Below, piece after piece: positions 1 to 7,761 of a stretch of DNA of 17,508 nucleotides. The stretch lies in NCBI GenBank assembly GCA_017610225.1, contig JAFCCM010000041.1, positions 1 to 17,508 on the forward strand, given 5' to 3'. How positions within the stretch are numbered: position 1 is the first letter of the stretch; each line of letters begins with the position of its first letter. The position numbers were made by a program, and so were the translations under genes. Origin of the DNA: Candidatus Aenigmatarchaeota archaeon (GTDB lineage Archaea > Aenigmatarchaeota > Aenigmatarchaeia > CG10238-14). Under the pieces are notes generated by a model. That model had not been told where the DNA came from. It did not search any database and saw only the letters and a list, made by a program, of their open reading frames with translations.

Positions 1-3000
1 ATTTAAATGAACCTTTTTTATTCGTATATTTTTCCGAAAACTCACTATTTGTACAGGATTATAATAGACTAAAATTAAAAAGGATTGATTTTAGACATGC
101 AGTTATTCCAGTTACAAAAATACCTGTTACACGATTAACTCCAGACATAAGAGCTGCATATAAACAAATTGGAATGTTATCTTATTCCTCAAATATGAAA
201 TTTCCAAATAATAAAAATTTGGTTGTTGATACTTCATTTTTTACGCAGAATGTTGATAAGATATATAAACCAAATACATATCGTCAACGAGCAGGTTATT
301 TAATTCAGAATCTCCTAACAAAAGCATTTCAAATGTTTCCTGATAATTATAAAAAGATTTTGGTATATTCTGTTGATACAACAAAACCAGCAAATAATTT
401 CATTAATAAAAAAGTATTTCCCATCATTAAACAATTGAAAGCCAAAGAAATTGTTTTTGATGATATGTTATTTATAACTCTTGATGAATCATCTGCAAGA
501 TATAGAATGCTTATAAGTGAAAAAGATTATAAATTTTCAAGAGTTCTACAATATTTACGAAAAATAAAAATCAAAACTACAGAACAAGAACAAGAAGAAG
601 ATGTCAATATAGCAACAACTATAGTAATGAAATTGGTTACACTAAATCTTGATAAACCGGATGTTATAAGAAATGCTATTAAAAACTATTTATCTAAAAA
701 TCCTAAAGCAGCAGGAAAGATTGAAGCAGGAGAATTATCAGATGAAGAAATAAAACGCTTAACTGTTGCTTCTATTCTATATGGTGCAAATGGTGATCTT
801 GAAAAAGCAAATAGACTATCAAAATTAATTCCACAAAAGAATGTAACTTCTGCAATTAAGAAAATAAGTAAACAATACGAAGATGATTTATTGAAAAAAC
901 AAGAAAGTGTTAATGCCAATCCTTCTATTATTTCACAAAATCAAAGTGTACCGCAAAGAGTTGAAGGGAAAACTCCAGAGCATATATTTGATAAAAGACG
1001 AATTGACTTTGAAACAAATCTTAAAAAAGATATGATTAGTGCATTTAAAGTTCTTGAAGCAAGGGATATACCTTTAAAATTTGATTCGATAACAATAAAA
1101 AATAAACTTCAAAGAGCAGGAGAACTGTCAAAATCAGATGAAGCTCTTATATTAATTAAATTAAAAGATGGCCGTGGAAAGATTCAAGAAGTGACTATCA
1201 TTATACCAAAGATTGATCCTAATACAGGCACCTTTAGAGTGAATGGTAAAAAGAAATGCTTAATCAATCAAATTGTATTGAATCCGATTAGTTTTCCAAA
1301 AGAATATGATTCTAAATTTGAAAGTTCATATTCGATGTTTCATATTTATAGTAAGAGAACTAAGCGTTTAAAATATCTTGAAGTATATATGGGATCATTC
1401 AGATTACCATTAATGATTTTACTTTCATACAGTTTTGGATTTGACAAAACTATAAAACAATATGATTTAAAATATAAAATTGTTAAAGAAAAACCAACAA
1501 AAGAGGAATATTTTACAGAAATTCCTAGTTCATATCTAGTTTTTGAAAATGTAAATACTGACTTGAAAAAAGAATTGGTATCATCATTTATTAATGCAAA
1601 GGTTAACAATTATCCAGTAGATAAAGAATTTTTAACAAAAGATTACTTTAATGATTTTATTATTAAAACAACCGGTCGAGTTGATTCAACATATTTGATT
1701 ACAAATAATTTACAGAATATCGTTGATCCAATTGTAAGACAAGTATTAATAAATCAACAATTGCCATTTGAACTCCCATTAATTATGCAATATATGGCAA
1801 CTAAATGTGTAATTGGTTATGTACAAGATCGAAATGATCTGACAAATCAACGTATTAGAAACTCAGAAGTTTTAGTTCATTTAGCTCAAAAACAACTATT
1901 AAAAGCATATACTGAATATCGTGAGCAAGTTTTAGCTGGTAATAAAGATGCTATTTTGAATATCCCAGAAGGCGGCGTACTTAGTCAATTTACAAATCTT
2001 GAAATTGTGCAAGACATGGAATATGCAAATCCAATGGAAGAAATGGCCACAATTACAAAAGTTTCTCCTGTTGGAAAAACAGTTGGAGGCATCCCAGATA
2101 AACAAGCTGTACAGTTAGATGCTAGAAATGTTCATCCAACATATTATGGAAATATCGATCCACTAGATACAGCAGAAGGTGCTAATATTGGTATTACCCA
2201 ACAATTAACCGTAGATGCATATATTACTTCTGCTCGTGGTCTTTTTGGACAAAAAGCTATGAATAATAAAGAAAAATCTGGAATTCTTTCAACGTCAGCT
2301 TCAATGATTCCTTTCATTGAAAATAATGAAGGTGCAAGAATTATTATGTCCACGAACCAAGCAAAACAGATGTTACCTCTTAAAAATCCTGAAGTACCAA
2401 TATGCCAATCAGGATATGAATCTTTGCTAACAAATGTTTTATCTGATAGTTTTATAAAGAGATCACCTTGCAAAGGAAAGATTACATCAGTTACATCTGA
2501 CTATATCGAAGTTATTTGTACTAATGGCAAAAAGAAAAAAGTAGATATTACTCCTATTCAATTAAAATCTGGATCAGGAAAAAATACATTAAGTACATTT
2601 AAACCTGTTGTGAAAGAAAAACAGGCAGTTAAAGATAAACAAATTATTGCAGAAGGAAGTGGTATTTCTAACGGAACAATTGCAATGGGTCGAAATCTTT
2701 CATGCTGTTATATGCCTTATAAAGGATATAATTTTGAAGATGGTTTAGTTATTAGCGAACGACTTATATCAGGAGATAAACTTACATCATTACATGGAAT
2801 TGATGTTGAGGTTACAGTCGATAAAAGAGATAAAGTAATGTCAATTATTGAGTTGGGAAAGGAAACTAAAAAAGGTGAACCTCTATTCAGAAAGTTTCCA
2901 GGTGATATTGATGAACTTCTTGGGTTTGATCAAGAGGAAGATGAAGGAACTGATGTATATGATGGTCAAATGGTTACAAAAAGTCCTGGCGGTAAAGTAG

Positions 3001-4022
3001 TTGATATTGAAGTATTTTCAAATATAGATATAGCTACATTTCCTATATTGAAACCTTATATTGAAAGAACTAATAAAAAATATAAAAAACCTCCAAAAGA
3101 AAAATATACTAACCGAGGCATTTCTGTTAAAGGAATTAGGATTATATTTAAAATTGAGCAAGAATTAAAAATAGGACTTGGAGATAAATTATGTAACAGA
3201 TTTGGAAATAAAGGAATTATAGCTTTAATAGAAAAAGATGAATTAATGCCGAGAACTCCGTGGGGAGAACGAGCTGATATTATATTAAATCCATTGGGAG
3301 TTATCGGGCGTATGAACTTAGGTCAAATATATGAATTATATTGTGGTTTAATTTCTAAATTCGCTTCAATTCAAATGGTCAAGACAAAAAGTAAAGCAGA
3401 AATAATAAAACTATTCGATGTCATAATGAAAGGTCTTGATACAACACCAGGAAAAACGTTTGGATTGAAATTTATGTCAAATTTGATTAAATTGAGTGAT
3501 GCTCAATTTAAAACAATGATAAGTCAAATTAAGCAATCCGGATTTTTTCCTATAATTATTCCACCTTTTCAAGCACCAACATATAAACATATTTTACCAT
3601 TATTGAAAACACTTGGTTTGAAATCAGGATATAACTTGACATTACCTGAGTTTAATACAAAGACTAAAAGCATCGTACCATTTGGTTATATATATATTTC
3701 AAAGTTAGAACATATAGGAGAAATGAAAGTTCATGCAAGATCAACCGGTCCAACAGTAGGGAAAACACTTCAGCCCACAGCTGGGAAAGCACATGAAGGC
3801 GGTCAACGTATGGGTGAAGGTGACACATGGGCGTTAGCTTCTTATAATTGTCCTATTTTATTAGCAGAATTTTTTGGTCCTTTATCAGATGATCAAGTAA
3901 CAAAGAATGAAATATTAACTGAAATCATTCAATCGGGTGAGGCTGATTTTAGACCTGCTAAAACTTCACCAACAAAAGAATTATTAAATGCATACTTTAC
4001 TTCATTAATGTTGGCAGATTAA
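1..4022 (+). CDS. DNA-directed RNA polymerase beta-like subunit, 5' partial
   Basis: This is a catalytic subunit of a phage-encoded multisubunit RNA polymerase. The frame stays open to the window edge (first full codon at base 3). The first in-frame ATG (174) has no properly spaced ribosome binding site, so the gene starts upstream. Beta landmarks appear in order: a GTFRVNG protrusion segment (about 1230), a DRNDLTNQRIR segment (about 1830), a rifampicin-pocket-like region (about 1980-2085), VHPTYYG (about 2130), GYNFED (about 2730), GDKLCNRFGNKG with the conserved lysines (about 3180), DIILNPLGV, and the C-terminal KVHARSTG with GGQRMGE (about 3725-3820). Both halves of beta lie in one chain, whereas phiKZ-like and AR9-like phages split beta into two proteins. 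Beta' is not in the window. Family call is very secure; the exact start is unknown. Confidence 0.95.
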   Translation, partial: LNEPFLFVYFSENSLFVQDYNRLKLKRIDFRHAVIPVTKIPVTRLTPDIRAAYKQIGMLSYSSNMKFPNNKNLVVDTSFFTQNVDKIYKPNTYRQRAGYLIQNLLTKAFQMFPDNYKKILVYSVDTTKPANNFINKKVFPIIKQLKAKEIVFDDMLFITLDESSARYRMLISEKDYKFSRVLQYLRKIKIKTTEQEQEEDVNIATTIVMKLVTLNLDKPDVIRNAIKNYLSKNPKAAGKIEAGELSDEEIKRLTVASILYGANGDLEKANRLSKLIPQKNVTSAIKKISKQYEDDLLKKQESVNANPSIISQNQSVPQRVEGKTPEHIFDKRRIDFETNLKKDMISAFKVLEARDIPLKFDSITIKNKLQRAGELSKSDEALILIKLKDGRGKIQEVTIIIPKIDPNTGTFRVNGKKKCLINQIVLNPISFPKEYDSKFESSYSMFHIYSKRTKRLKYLEVYMGSFRLPLMILLSYSFGFDKTIKQYDLKYKIVKEKPTKEEYFTEIPSSYLVFENVNTDLKKELVSSFINAKVNNYPVDKEFLTKDYFNDFIIKTTGRVDSTYLITNNLQNIVDPIVRQVLINQQLPFELPLIMQYMATKCVIGYVQDRNDLTNQRIRNSEVLVHLAQKQLLKAYTEYREQVLAGNKDAILNIPEGGVLSQFTNLEIVQDMEYANPMEEMATITKVSPVGKTVGGIPDKQAVQLDARNVHPTYYGNIDPLDTAEGANIGITQQLTVDAYITSARGLFGQKAMNNKEKSGILSTSASMIPFIENNEGARIIMSTNQAKQMLPLKNPEVPICQSGYESLLTNVLSDSFIKRSPCKGKITSVTSDYIEVICTNGKKKKVDITPIQLKSGSGKNTLSTFKPVVKEKQAVKDKQIIAEGSGISNGTIAMGRNLSCCYMPYKGYNFEDGLVISERLISGDKLTSLHGIDVEVTVDKRDKVMSIIELGKETKKGEPLFRKFPGDIDELLGFDQEEDEGTDVYDGQMVTKSPGGKVVDIEVFSNIDIATFPILKPYIERTNKKYKKPPKEKYTNRGISVKGIRIIFKIEQELKIGLGDKLCNRFGNKGIIALIEKDELMPRTPWGERADIILNPLGVIGRMNLGQIYELYCGLISKFASIQMVKTKSKAEIIKLFDVIMKGLDTTPGKTFGLKFMSNLIKLSDAQFKTMISQIKQSGFFPIIIPPFQAPTYKHILPLLKTLGLKSGYNLTLPEFNTKTKSIVPFGYIYISKLEHIGEMKVHARSTGPTVGKTLQPTAGKAHEGGQRMGEGDTWALASYNCPILLAEFFGPLSDDQVTKNEILTEIIQSGEADFRPAKTSPTKELLNAYFTSLMLAD

Positions 4023-4033
4023 AGGATTATAAA

Positions 4034-4879
4034 ATGAATTTATGTGAATATGGATGTAAACAACAAGCTAAATATCAGTTTAAAAGTGGCAAATGGTGCT
4101 GTAGTAAAAGTCAAAATTCTTGTCCTGAAGTAAGAAGAAAAAATTCAGAAACAAATAAGATAAAACAAGTAGGTAATAATAATGGAATGTATGGAAAAAA
4201 ACAATCAATTGAATCAAGAAGAAAAAATAGCGAATCAAATAAAAAAGTATGGAACGATAAAAATTCTACGTTTAACAGTGAGTCATATAGAAAAAAATTA
4301 AAATTAGCACTTATAAAAGTAGGTAAAAAAAGAAGACGCACAATTGAAATGCTTAAAGAAAGGTATCCATTATTTTCAAAGATTGAAAAAATGAGATATA
4401 ATCCAGATAAACTTACCGAAAAAGAAATACAAGTTCATTGTAAAAATCATGAATGTAAAAATTCAAAAGAGAACGATGGTTGGTTTACACCAACTAAAAT
4501 ACAACTATATGAGCGAATAAGAAATATTGAGCAACATGGTCTTGATAATTCATTTTATTATTGTTCTGATAAATGTAAGAATGAATGTCCAATGTTCAAT
4601 TTACATTCGGACCCATATCAAACATCCAATAAACCATATACTCAGGACGAATATAATCAATTTAGAATTTTTGTTTTAGAGCGTGATAATTATGAATGTC
4701 AATATTGTGGTAATCTGGCAGAACATATTCATCATGAACGTCCACAAAAACTTGAACCATTTTATAGTTTAGATCCAGATTTAGCATGGTCTGCTTGTAA
4801 AAAATGTCATTATGCAAAAGGTCATAAAAAAGGCACAAAATGTTCGACTGGTATATTATCAACAGTCGTTTGTAAATAG
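4034..4879 (+). CDS. HNH endonuclease with NUMOD3-like repeat, free-standing homing type
   Basis: A probable DNA-nicking or DNA-cutting homing endonuclease of 281 residues. The N-terminus has a cysteine cluster (C4, C8, C22, C23, C30) that may bind zinc. Next comes a basic segment around residues 48-70 with GMYGKKQS followed by SRRKNSESNK, resembling the NUMOD3 DNA-binding motif of phage homing enzymes. The C-terminal HNH core has C222-x2-C225, H233-H234-E235 and C255-x2-C258-H259, which is the usual zinc-stapled beta-beta-alpha-metal arrangement. The start has AAAGGA seven bases upstream. It sits between the polymerase gene and an unrelated small gene, with only 11 bases on each side, typical of a free-standing homing gene inserted beside an essential gene. 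Target site is unknown. Confidence 0.85.
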   Translation: MNLCEYGCKQQAKYQFKSGKWCCSKSQNSCPEVRRKNSETNKIKQVGNNNGMYGKKQSIESRRKNSESNKKVWNDKNSTFNSESYRKKLKLALIKVGKKRRRTIEMLKERYPLFSKIEKMRYNPDKLTEKEIQVHCKNHECKNSKENDGWFTPTKIQLYERIRNIEQHGLDNSFYYCSDKCKNECPMFNLHSDPYQTSNKPYTQDEYNQFRIFVLERDNYECQYCGNLAEHIHHERPQKLEPFYSLDPDLAWSACKKCHYAKGHKKGTKCSTGILSTVVCK

Positions 4880-4890
4880 AGGAAATTATT

Positions 4891-5493
4891 ATGTCTGAAA
4901 GATCATTAGAAGCTTTTATATCTAACCTAGTCGAGCCTCCAGAGTTTGATGCAGATGAAGAACAACTCGAACGTAACTTTATCAAAGCGTACTATGAATC
5001 AAGTAAAATTGAAATCATAGATGCTCTTGGAGAGGACAACTTTAAATATATATGGATTACGTTACGAGAGGATGTTCAGAATGTACCTATAAAACTTCAA
5101 CGAATTTTTTCAGAACAAACATTAGATAAAATAACTGAAATTTATGATTTCACTTTTCCAGAGAATATTTCATTAGAAACTCAATATGAATTAAATGATT
5201 TTTATCAATTTTTAGAATTTTTTGAATTTAAAAATACTAAATTCCTTACACATGTTTGGAGGTTTCTTGGCCCTAAAAATTTAATTAAGTTAGATATCGA
5301 AAAATATTGTAAATCAAATTCTGATAAAATAATTAAAGAAATTGATGAACAATTAGAAATTCACCCTCAACCTAAGTTGATTGCTTTATTTACTAGAACA
5401 TATTATAAAGAGAAGATGATTGATTGGTTTATTAAAAATAGTGAACAATCAAAAATCGAAATAACAGTATCAATACTTGAAAGAGAGGAATAA
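4891..5493 (+). CDS. Hypothetical protein, 200 residues
   Basis: I do not recognise this protein. It is largely helical in appearance, rich in Glu, Lys, Phe and Ile, with a strongly acidic N-terminus (around residues 16-26) and no signal peptide, membrane segment or clear catalytic motif. The start is well supported by GAGGAAATT just upstream. Its stop codon is followed after four bases by the next start, so the two are almost certainly co-translated. Before the HNH insertion it probably followed the RNA polymerase gene directly, which makes a role in transcription or virion assembly conceivable, but nothing in the sequence shows it. Confidence 0.7.
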   Translation: MSERSLEAFISNLVEPPEFDADEEQLERNFIKAYYESSKIEIIDALGEDNFKYIWITLREDVQNVPIKLQRIFSEQTLDKITEIYDFTFPENISLETQYELNDFYQFLEFFEFKNTKFLTHVWRFLGPKNLIKLDIEKYCKSNSDKIIKEIDEQLEIHPQPKLIALFTRTYYKEKMIDWFIKNSEQSKIEITVSILEREE

Positions 5494-5497
5494 AAGA

Positions 5498-5749
5498 ATG
5501 GCTGAAATAACAATTAAAGTAGGAAAGACATCTGTTCACACTACAACGGAAGAATTAGTTGAAGTTAACGAAACTCCAGAGGGAGTGGTTTTTGCATTAA
5601 AAGGTGGGCTATCAATCTTGTTTATAGATCCATATATGCCATCATCAGCAAAACAGATTGTCAAAAATACTGCTGATCATATGAAGGGCAAGAAGCTTGT
5701 TTTTGAATTAGACAACGCAAAACGTCCTGCTATGGTAGTTAGTACATAA
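5498..5749 (+). CDS. Small hypothetical protein, 83 residues
   Basis: The protein is short and likely beta-rich (alternating pattern ITIKVGKTSVHT at the N-terminus, later LVFELDN). No family is recognised. A TTG start at 5477 is possible in frame but would overlap the previous gene. The ATG at 5498 is preferred because GAGAGGAA lies eight bases upstream and the previous gene ends just before it. It is the last gene before the 491-base structured gap, so it may close a transcription unit. Confidence 0.7.
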   Translation: MAEITIKVGKTSVHTTTEELVEVNETPEGVVFALKGGLSILFIDPYMPSSAKQIVKNTADHMKGKKLVFELDNAKRPAMVVST

Positions 5750-5761
5750 TTCATTTTAAAA

Positions 5762-5814
5762 AATATATCTATATATATAAATTAATGAAAAGGATATATT
5801 AGTTATTTTTTTTT
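5762..5814 (+). terminator. Weak candidate terminator
   Basis: An AT-rich stem, AATATATC (5762-5769) with GATATATT (5793-5800), is followed by a run of nine T residues (5806-5814). Position fits the end of the 5498-5749 gene and insulation of the structured RNA that follows. The stem has only one G-C pair and a loop of over 20 bases, so it would be a poor intrinsic terminator. Confidence 0.25.
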
Positions 5815-5838
5815 AAAATCAATCAGAAGACTATGTGT

Positions 5839-5908
5839 AATTTTAGAGCTGTTTGGTACAGCAATTATCTTGTAAATAATAGGCCCCGTTCGAATCGGGA
5901 TTATATTA
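5839..5908 (+). tRNA. tRNA-like cloverleaf, anticodon TGT (Thr-like), probably not a normal tRNA
   Basis: The D arm is GCTG/CAGC (5848-5851, 5859-5862) with loop TTTGGTA. The anticodon arm is ATTAT/ATAAT (5864-5868, 5876-5880) with loop CTTGTAA, giving anticodon TGT. The T arm is CCCG/CGGG (5885-5888, 5896-5899) with a perfect T loop TTCGAAT between G53 and C61. The acceptor (5839-5845 with 5901-5907) has two U-U mismatches. Positions 8 and 14 are G and T instead of the usual U8 and A14, the variable region is 3-4 bases, and no CCA is encoded. The acceptor helix continues past the discriminator for four more pairs (5835-5838 with 5908-5911) and then a nine-pair helix, so the 3' end is not free. 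It could be a tRNA-mimic domain or a decayed tRNA-Thr. Confidence 0.55.
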
Positions 5909-5932
5909 CATTCCTAACTTCTGATTTATAAT

Positions 5933-6038
5933 ATCTAGAAGACTTTGTATAGTTACAGCATTACTTGAAAAAAGTATCATTCCTTCCGGAAAAGATTTTT
6001 TCCGGACAAAGCCAATACTATATAAACCACTTCTAGAT
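5933..6038 (+). ncRNA. Domain II of the structured RNA, long helix with two inner hairpins
   Basis: A near-continuous 19-pair helix is formed by 5933-5941 with 6030-6038 and 5944-5953 with 6017-6026, interrupted only by a 2x3 internal loop. Inside it lie hairpin TACTT/AAGTA (5962-5966, 5972-5976, loop GAAAA) and hairpin TCCGGAAAA/TTTTCCGGA (5985-5993, 5998-6006, loop GATT). It could be an independent RNA or part of one transcript with the tRNA-like domain. Confidence 0.5.
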
Positions 6039-6205
6039 TTTTTAATCTTAAAGATTTTTGGATTCAACAATTTAATATAAATGGACTGAATGTGATTACA
6101 GAAAACCATTGAAAGTTTCAAACCACATTTAACACCATTTATAAAATTAAAGGATATCAATGGCTTATTCTTAAACCAAAAAAAATAGATATAAAGCTCT
6201 TACGT

Positions 6206-6233
6206 CGTTAAAAAATTTTAACTAAAAGGAGGA
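6206..6233 (+). promoter_or_regulatory. Shared upstream box plus strong ribosome binding site
   Basis: The 11-base box AAATTTTAACT (6213-6223), with CGTT seven bases before its start, recurs before the gene at 9104. Both copies sit between a structured non-coding gap and a strong Shine-Dalgarno (AAAAGGAGG here). A phage promoter element or leader motif is possible. The box is AT-rich and only two copies are seen. Confidence 0.3.
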
Positions 6234-6240
6234 ATAACGA

Positions 6241-7755
6241 ATGACAGAAAAAGCTTTACAAGTTGACTCAGGAATATTACAATTTGTCCCAAAAGGTGCT
6301 TATTATGAAGAGTCGAATACGCAATTAGAAGCAATTTCTAAAATGTGGAATGAACTATTTAATTATGACAGAACCCTTTTTTGTTTGACTACATTGCTAT
6401 CAGGAACAGGATACGCAAAAGGTTCAATGAGTCATATGCTTCTGTCTCAACCTCAATTGGTTACTGATGGAGCTTTAATTCCAAGAGAACTTTCATTTGA
6501 TTATGAAAGTAAAGTCATTATGTATAACTTGAGAAAGGAAAAAACGCCAAGAGCTTTGAAAAATTTACTTATGTTTACTGGCACCGAAGGAAAGAAAAAA
6601 GTTAATAACTCCAGAACTCGTAAGATCATATTGGAATATATTTTCGAACGAGATCATGATTCTCTGGATTATCTGGCAATAAACTATAAAGGCAAATTAA
6701 AAAAATTGATTAGACATGCTCTTGGTAAGCAAGATTTAAGAAAAATTCTTATGGGAGATGAAAAGATATTTGATAAATGGATTGGACGTTATCATACAAA
6801 TGCCATTCCAGTTATACTATATATATTTGATAAACCATATCCAACAGATACGGTTTTAACATATTATAAAAAAATAGGTCAAGTTATGAAATTGAAAGAG
6901 GCAGCTATCAAAGATGATGTTACAGCATTTAAAAATTATATGAAAGGCTTGCCAATTTTGACGGTTATGGGATATCGAAACACATATAAGGTTACAATTG
7001 AGAAAAGCTACATATATGAAAAAACTCAATTAAGCAATCGTCAATCAATACAGATGCAATCATCATCAAAAAAGTCTGGCGCAAAAGTTGCTGTTAATTA
7101 TAATAAGCAAGATATATATGATCTTTGGAAAATACTTTATCATAAAGCAATAACTGGAGATAACACTGATATTAATGAAATAAAAAAATGTTTAAACGAT
7201 AAAGACAAAAAAATGAATAAAATAAATATGGGTAAAGCGGTGGCAATTGTTGATGCTTCAAAATCAATGTATGGAAGCACCAAAAGACCTCTCCATCCAT
7301 TTCTTACCTCTTTATGTATATTATCAATATTAGATAATATTACTGAGGTTATTTATGTAGGCGGAAAGGAATGCATACTACCAGATGGAAACTATGTTGT
7401 TATGCCAAATGGTGCAACTGATTTATGGAAAGGACTGACTAAAGCTATTAAGACAGGGGCAAAGAAAATCGTTTTAATCTCAGATGGTTATGAGAATAGT
7501 GTTAAGGGTATGTTTAATCATGTCTATAAACACTTCAAACAATCAATTGACTTTGAGATGATGCATATCAACCCTGTTATGGCAGCAGATTCAAAATCAG
7601 GAACAACAAGATATTTGGCAGAGGATGTTAAACCACTTCCGGTGACCAGTCATGAGTTTCTAGAAACAGAAATATTGTTTAACAAAATGATTGAAAATCG
7701 AGATATGGTAAAGGAGTTACTTGTAACCAAATATCAAAAACTTATAGGAGGTTAA
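6241..7755 (+). CDS. Helical-repeat plus VWA-domain protein with Ro60-like architecture
   Basis: The protein has 504 residues. Residues about 20-310 are helical and repeat-like. A basic stretch (about 120-165) includes RTRKIILEY and KLKKLIRHAL, and the segment MKGLPILTVMGYRN resembles the MPLTALLRNLGKM segment of Ro60 TROVE domains. The C-terminus is a von Willebrand A domain with a complete metal site: DASKS (D338, S340, S342), T393 in GATD and D415 in SDG. Ro60 proteins combine a HEAT-repeat ring with such a domain and bind misfolded RNA and Y RNAs. The VWA call is firm; the Ro60-like call rests on layout and one short similarity. The start has AGGAGG upstream. It follows the tRNA-like structured RNA and precedes the ARPP-1-like gene by six bases. 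Alternative: a VWA partner of the MoxR ATPase downstream. Confidence 0.75.
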   Translation: MTEKALQVDSGILQFVPKGAYYEESNTQLEAISKMWNELFNYDRTLFCLTTLLSGTGYAKGSMSHMLLSQPQLVTDGALIPRELSFDYESKVIMYNLRKEKTPRALKNLLMFTGTEGKKKVNNSRTRKIILEYIFERDHDSLDYLAINYKGKLKKLIRHALGKQDLRKILMGDEKIFDKWIGRYHTNAIPVILYIFDKPYPTDTVLTYYKKIGQVMKLKEAAIKDDVTAFKNYMKGLPILTVMGYRNTYKVTIEKSYIYEKTQLSNRQSIQMQSSSKKSGAKVAVNYNKQDIYDLWKILYHKAITGDNTDINEIKKCLNDKDKKMNKINMGKAVAIVDASKSMYGSTKRPLHPFLTSLCILSILDNITEVIYVGGKECILPDGNYVVMPNGATDLWKGLTKAIKTGAKKIVLISDGYENSVKGMFNHVYKHFKQSIDFEMMHINPVMAADSKSGTTRYLAEDVKPLPVTSHEFLETEILFNKMIENRDMVKELLVTKYQKLIGG

Positions 7756-7761
7756 AATATT

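Larger units (their letters stand above)
5821..6151 (+). ncRNA. Candidate large structured RNA upstream of the Ro60-like gene
   Basis: No + strand gene fits here. The + strand can be folded almost throughout into three separately closed domains. Domain I (5821-5926) is closed by nine perfect pairs, AATCAGAAG with CTTCTGATT, and contains a cloverleaf. Domain II (5933-6038) is closed by nine pairs, ATCTAGAAG with CTTCTAGAT. A ten-pair helix with one G-U follows (5944-5953 with 6017-6026), and inside are two hairpins. Domain III (6071-6151) stacks TATAAATGG on CCATTTATA (9 pairs), TTTAA on TTAAA, and an eight-pair helix 6087-6094 with 6124-6131. AT-rich DNA gives chance helices, but three long nested closures in a row are unlikely. 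Ends, promoter and function are not known. I do not recognise a named large RNA class. Confidence 0.6.

Noticed and set aside
174..176. ATG at 174 as the true start of the polymerase gene
   Set aside because: The frame is open upstream to base 3 with protein-like codons and there is no properly spaced ribosome binding site, so the gene is truncated by the window edge.
2144..2473. Minus-strand 109-residue frame inside the polymerase gene
   Set aside because: It is antisense to highly conserved beta motifs and has no independent signals; a shadow frame.
5906..6160. Minus-strand 84-residue frame across the structured gap
   Set aside because: It needs a TTG start with no ribosome binding site, is the only gene that would run leftward, and coincides with strong RNA helices that explain the sequence better. 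It remains a weak alternative.
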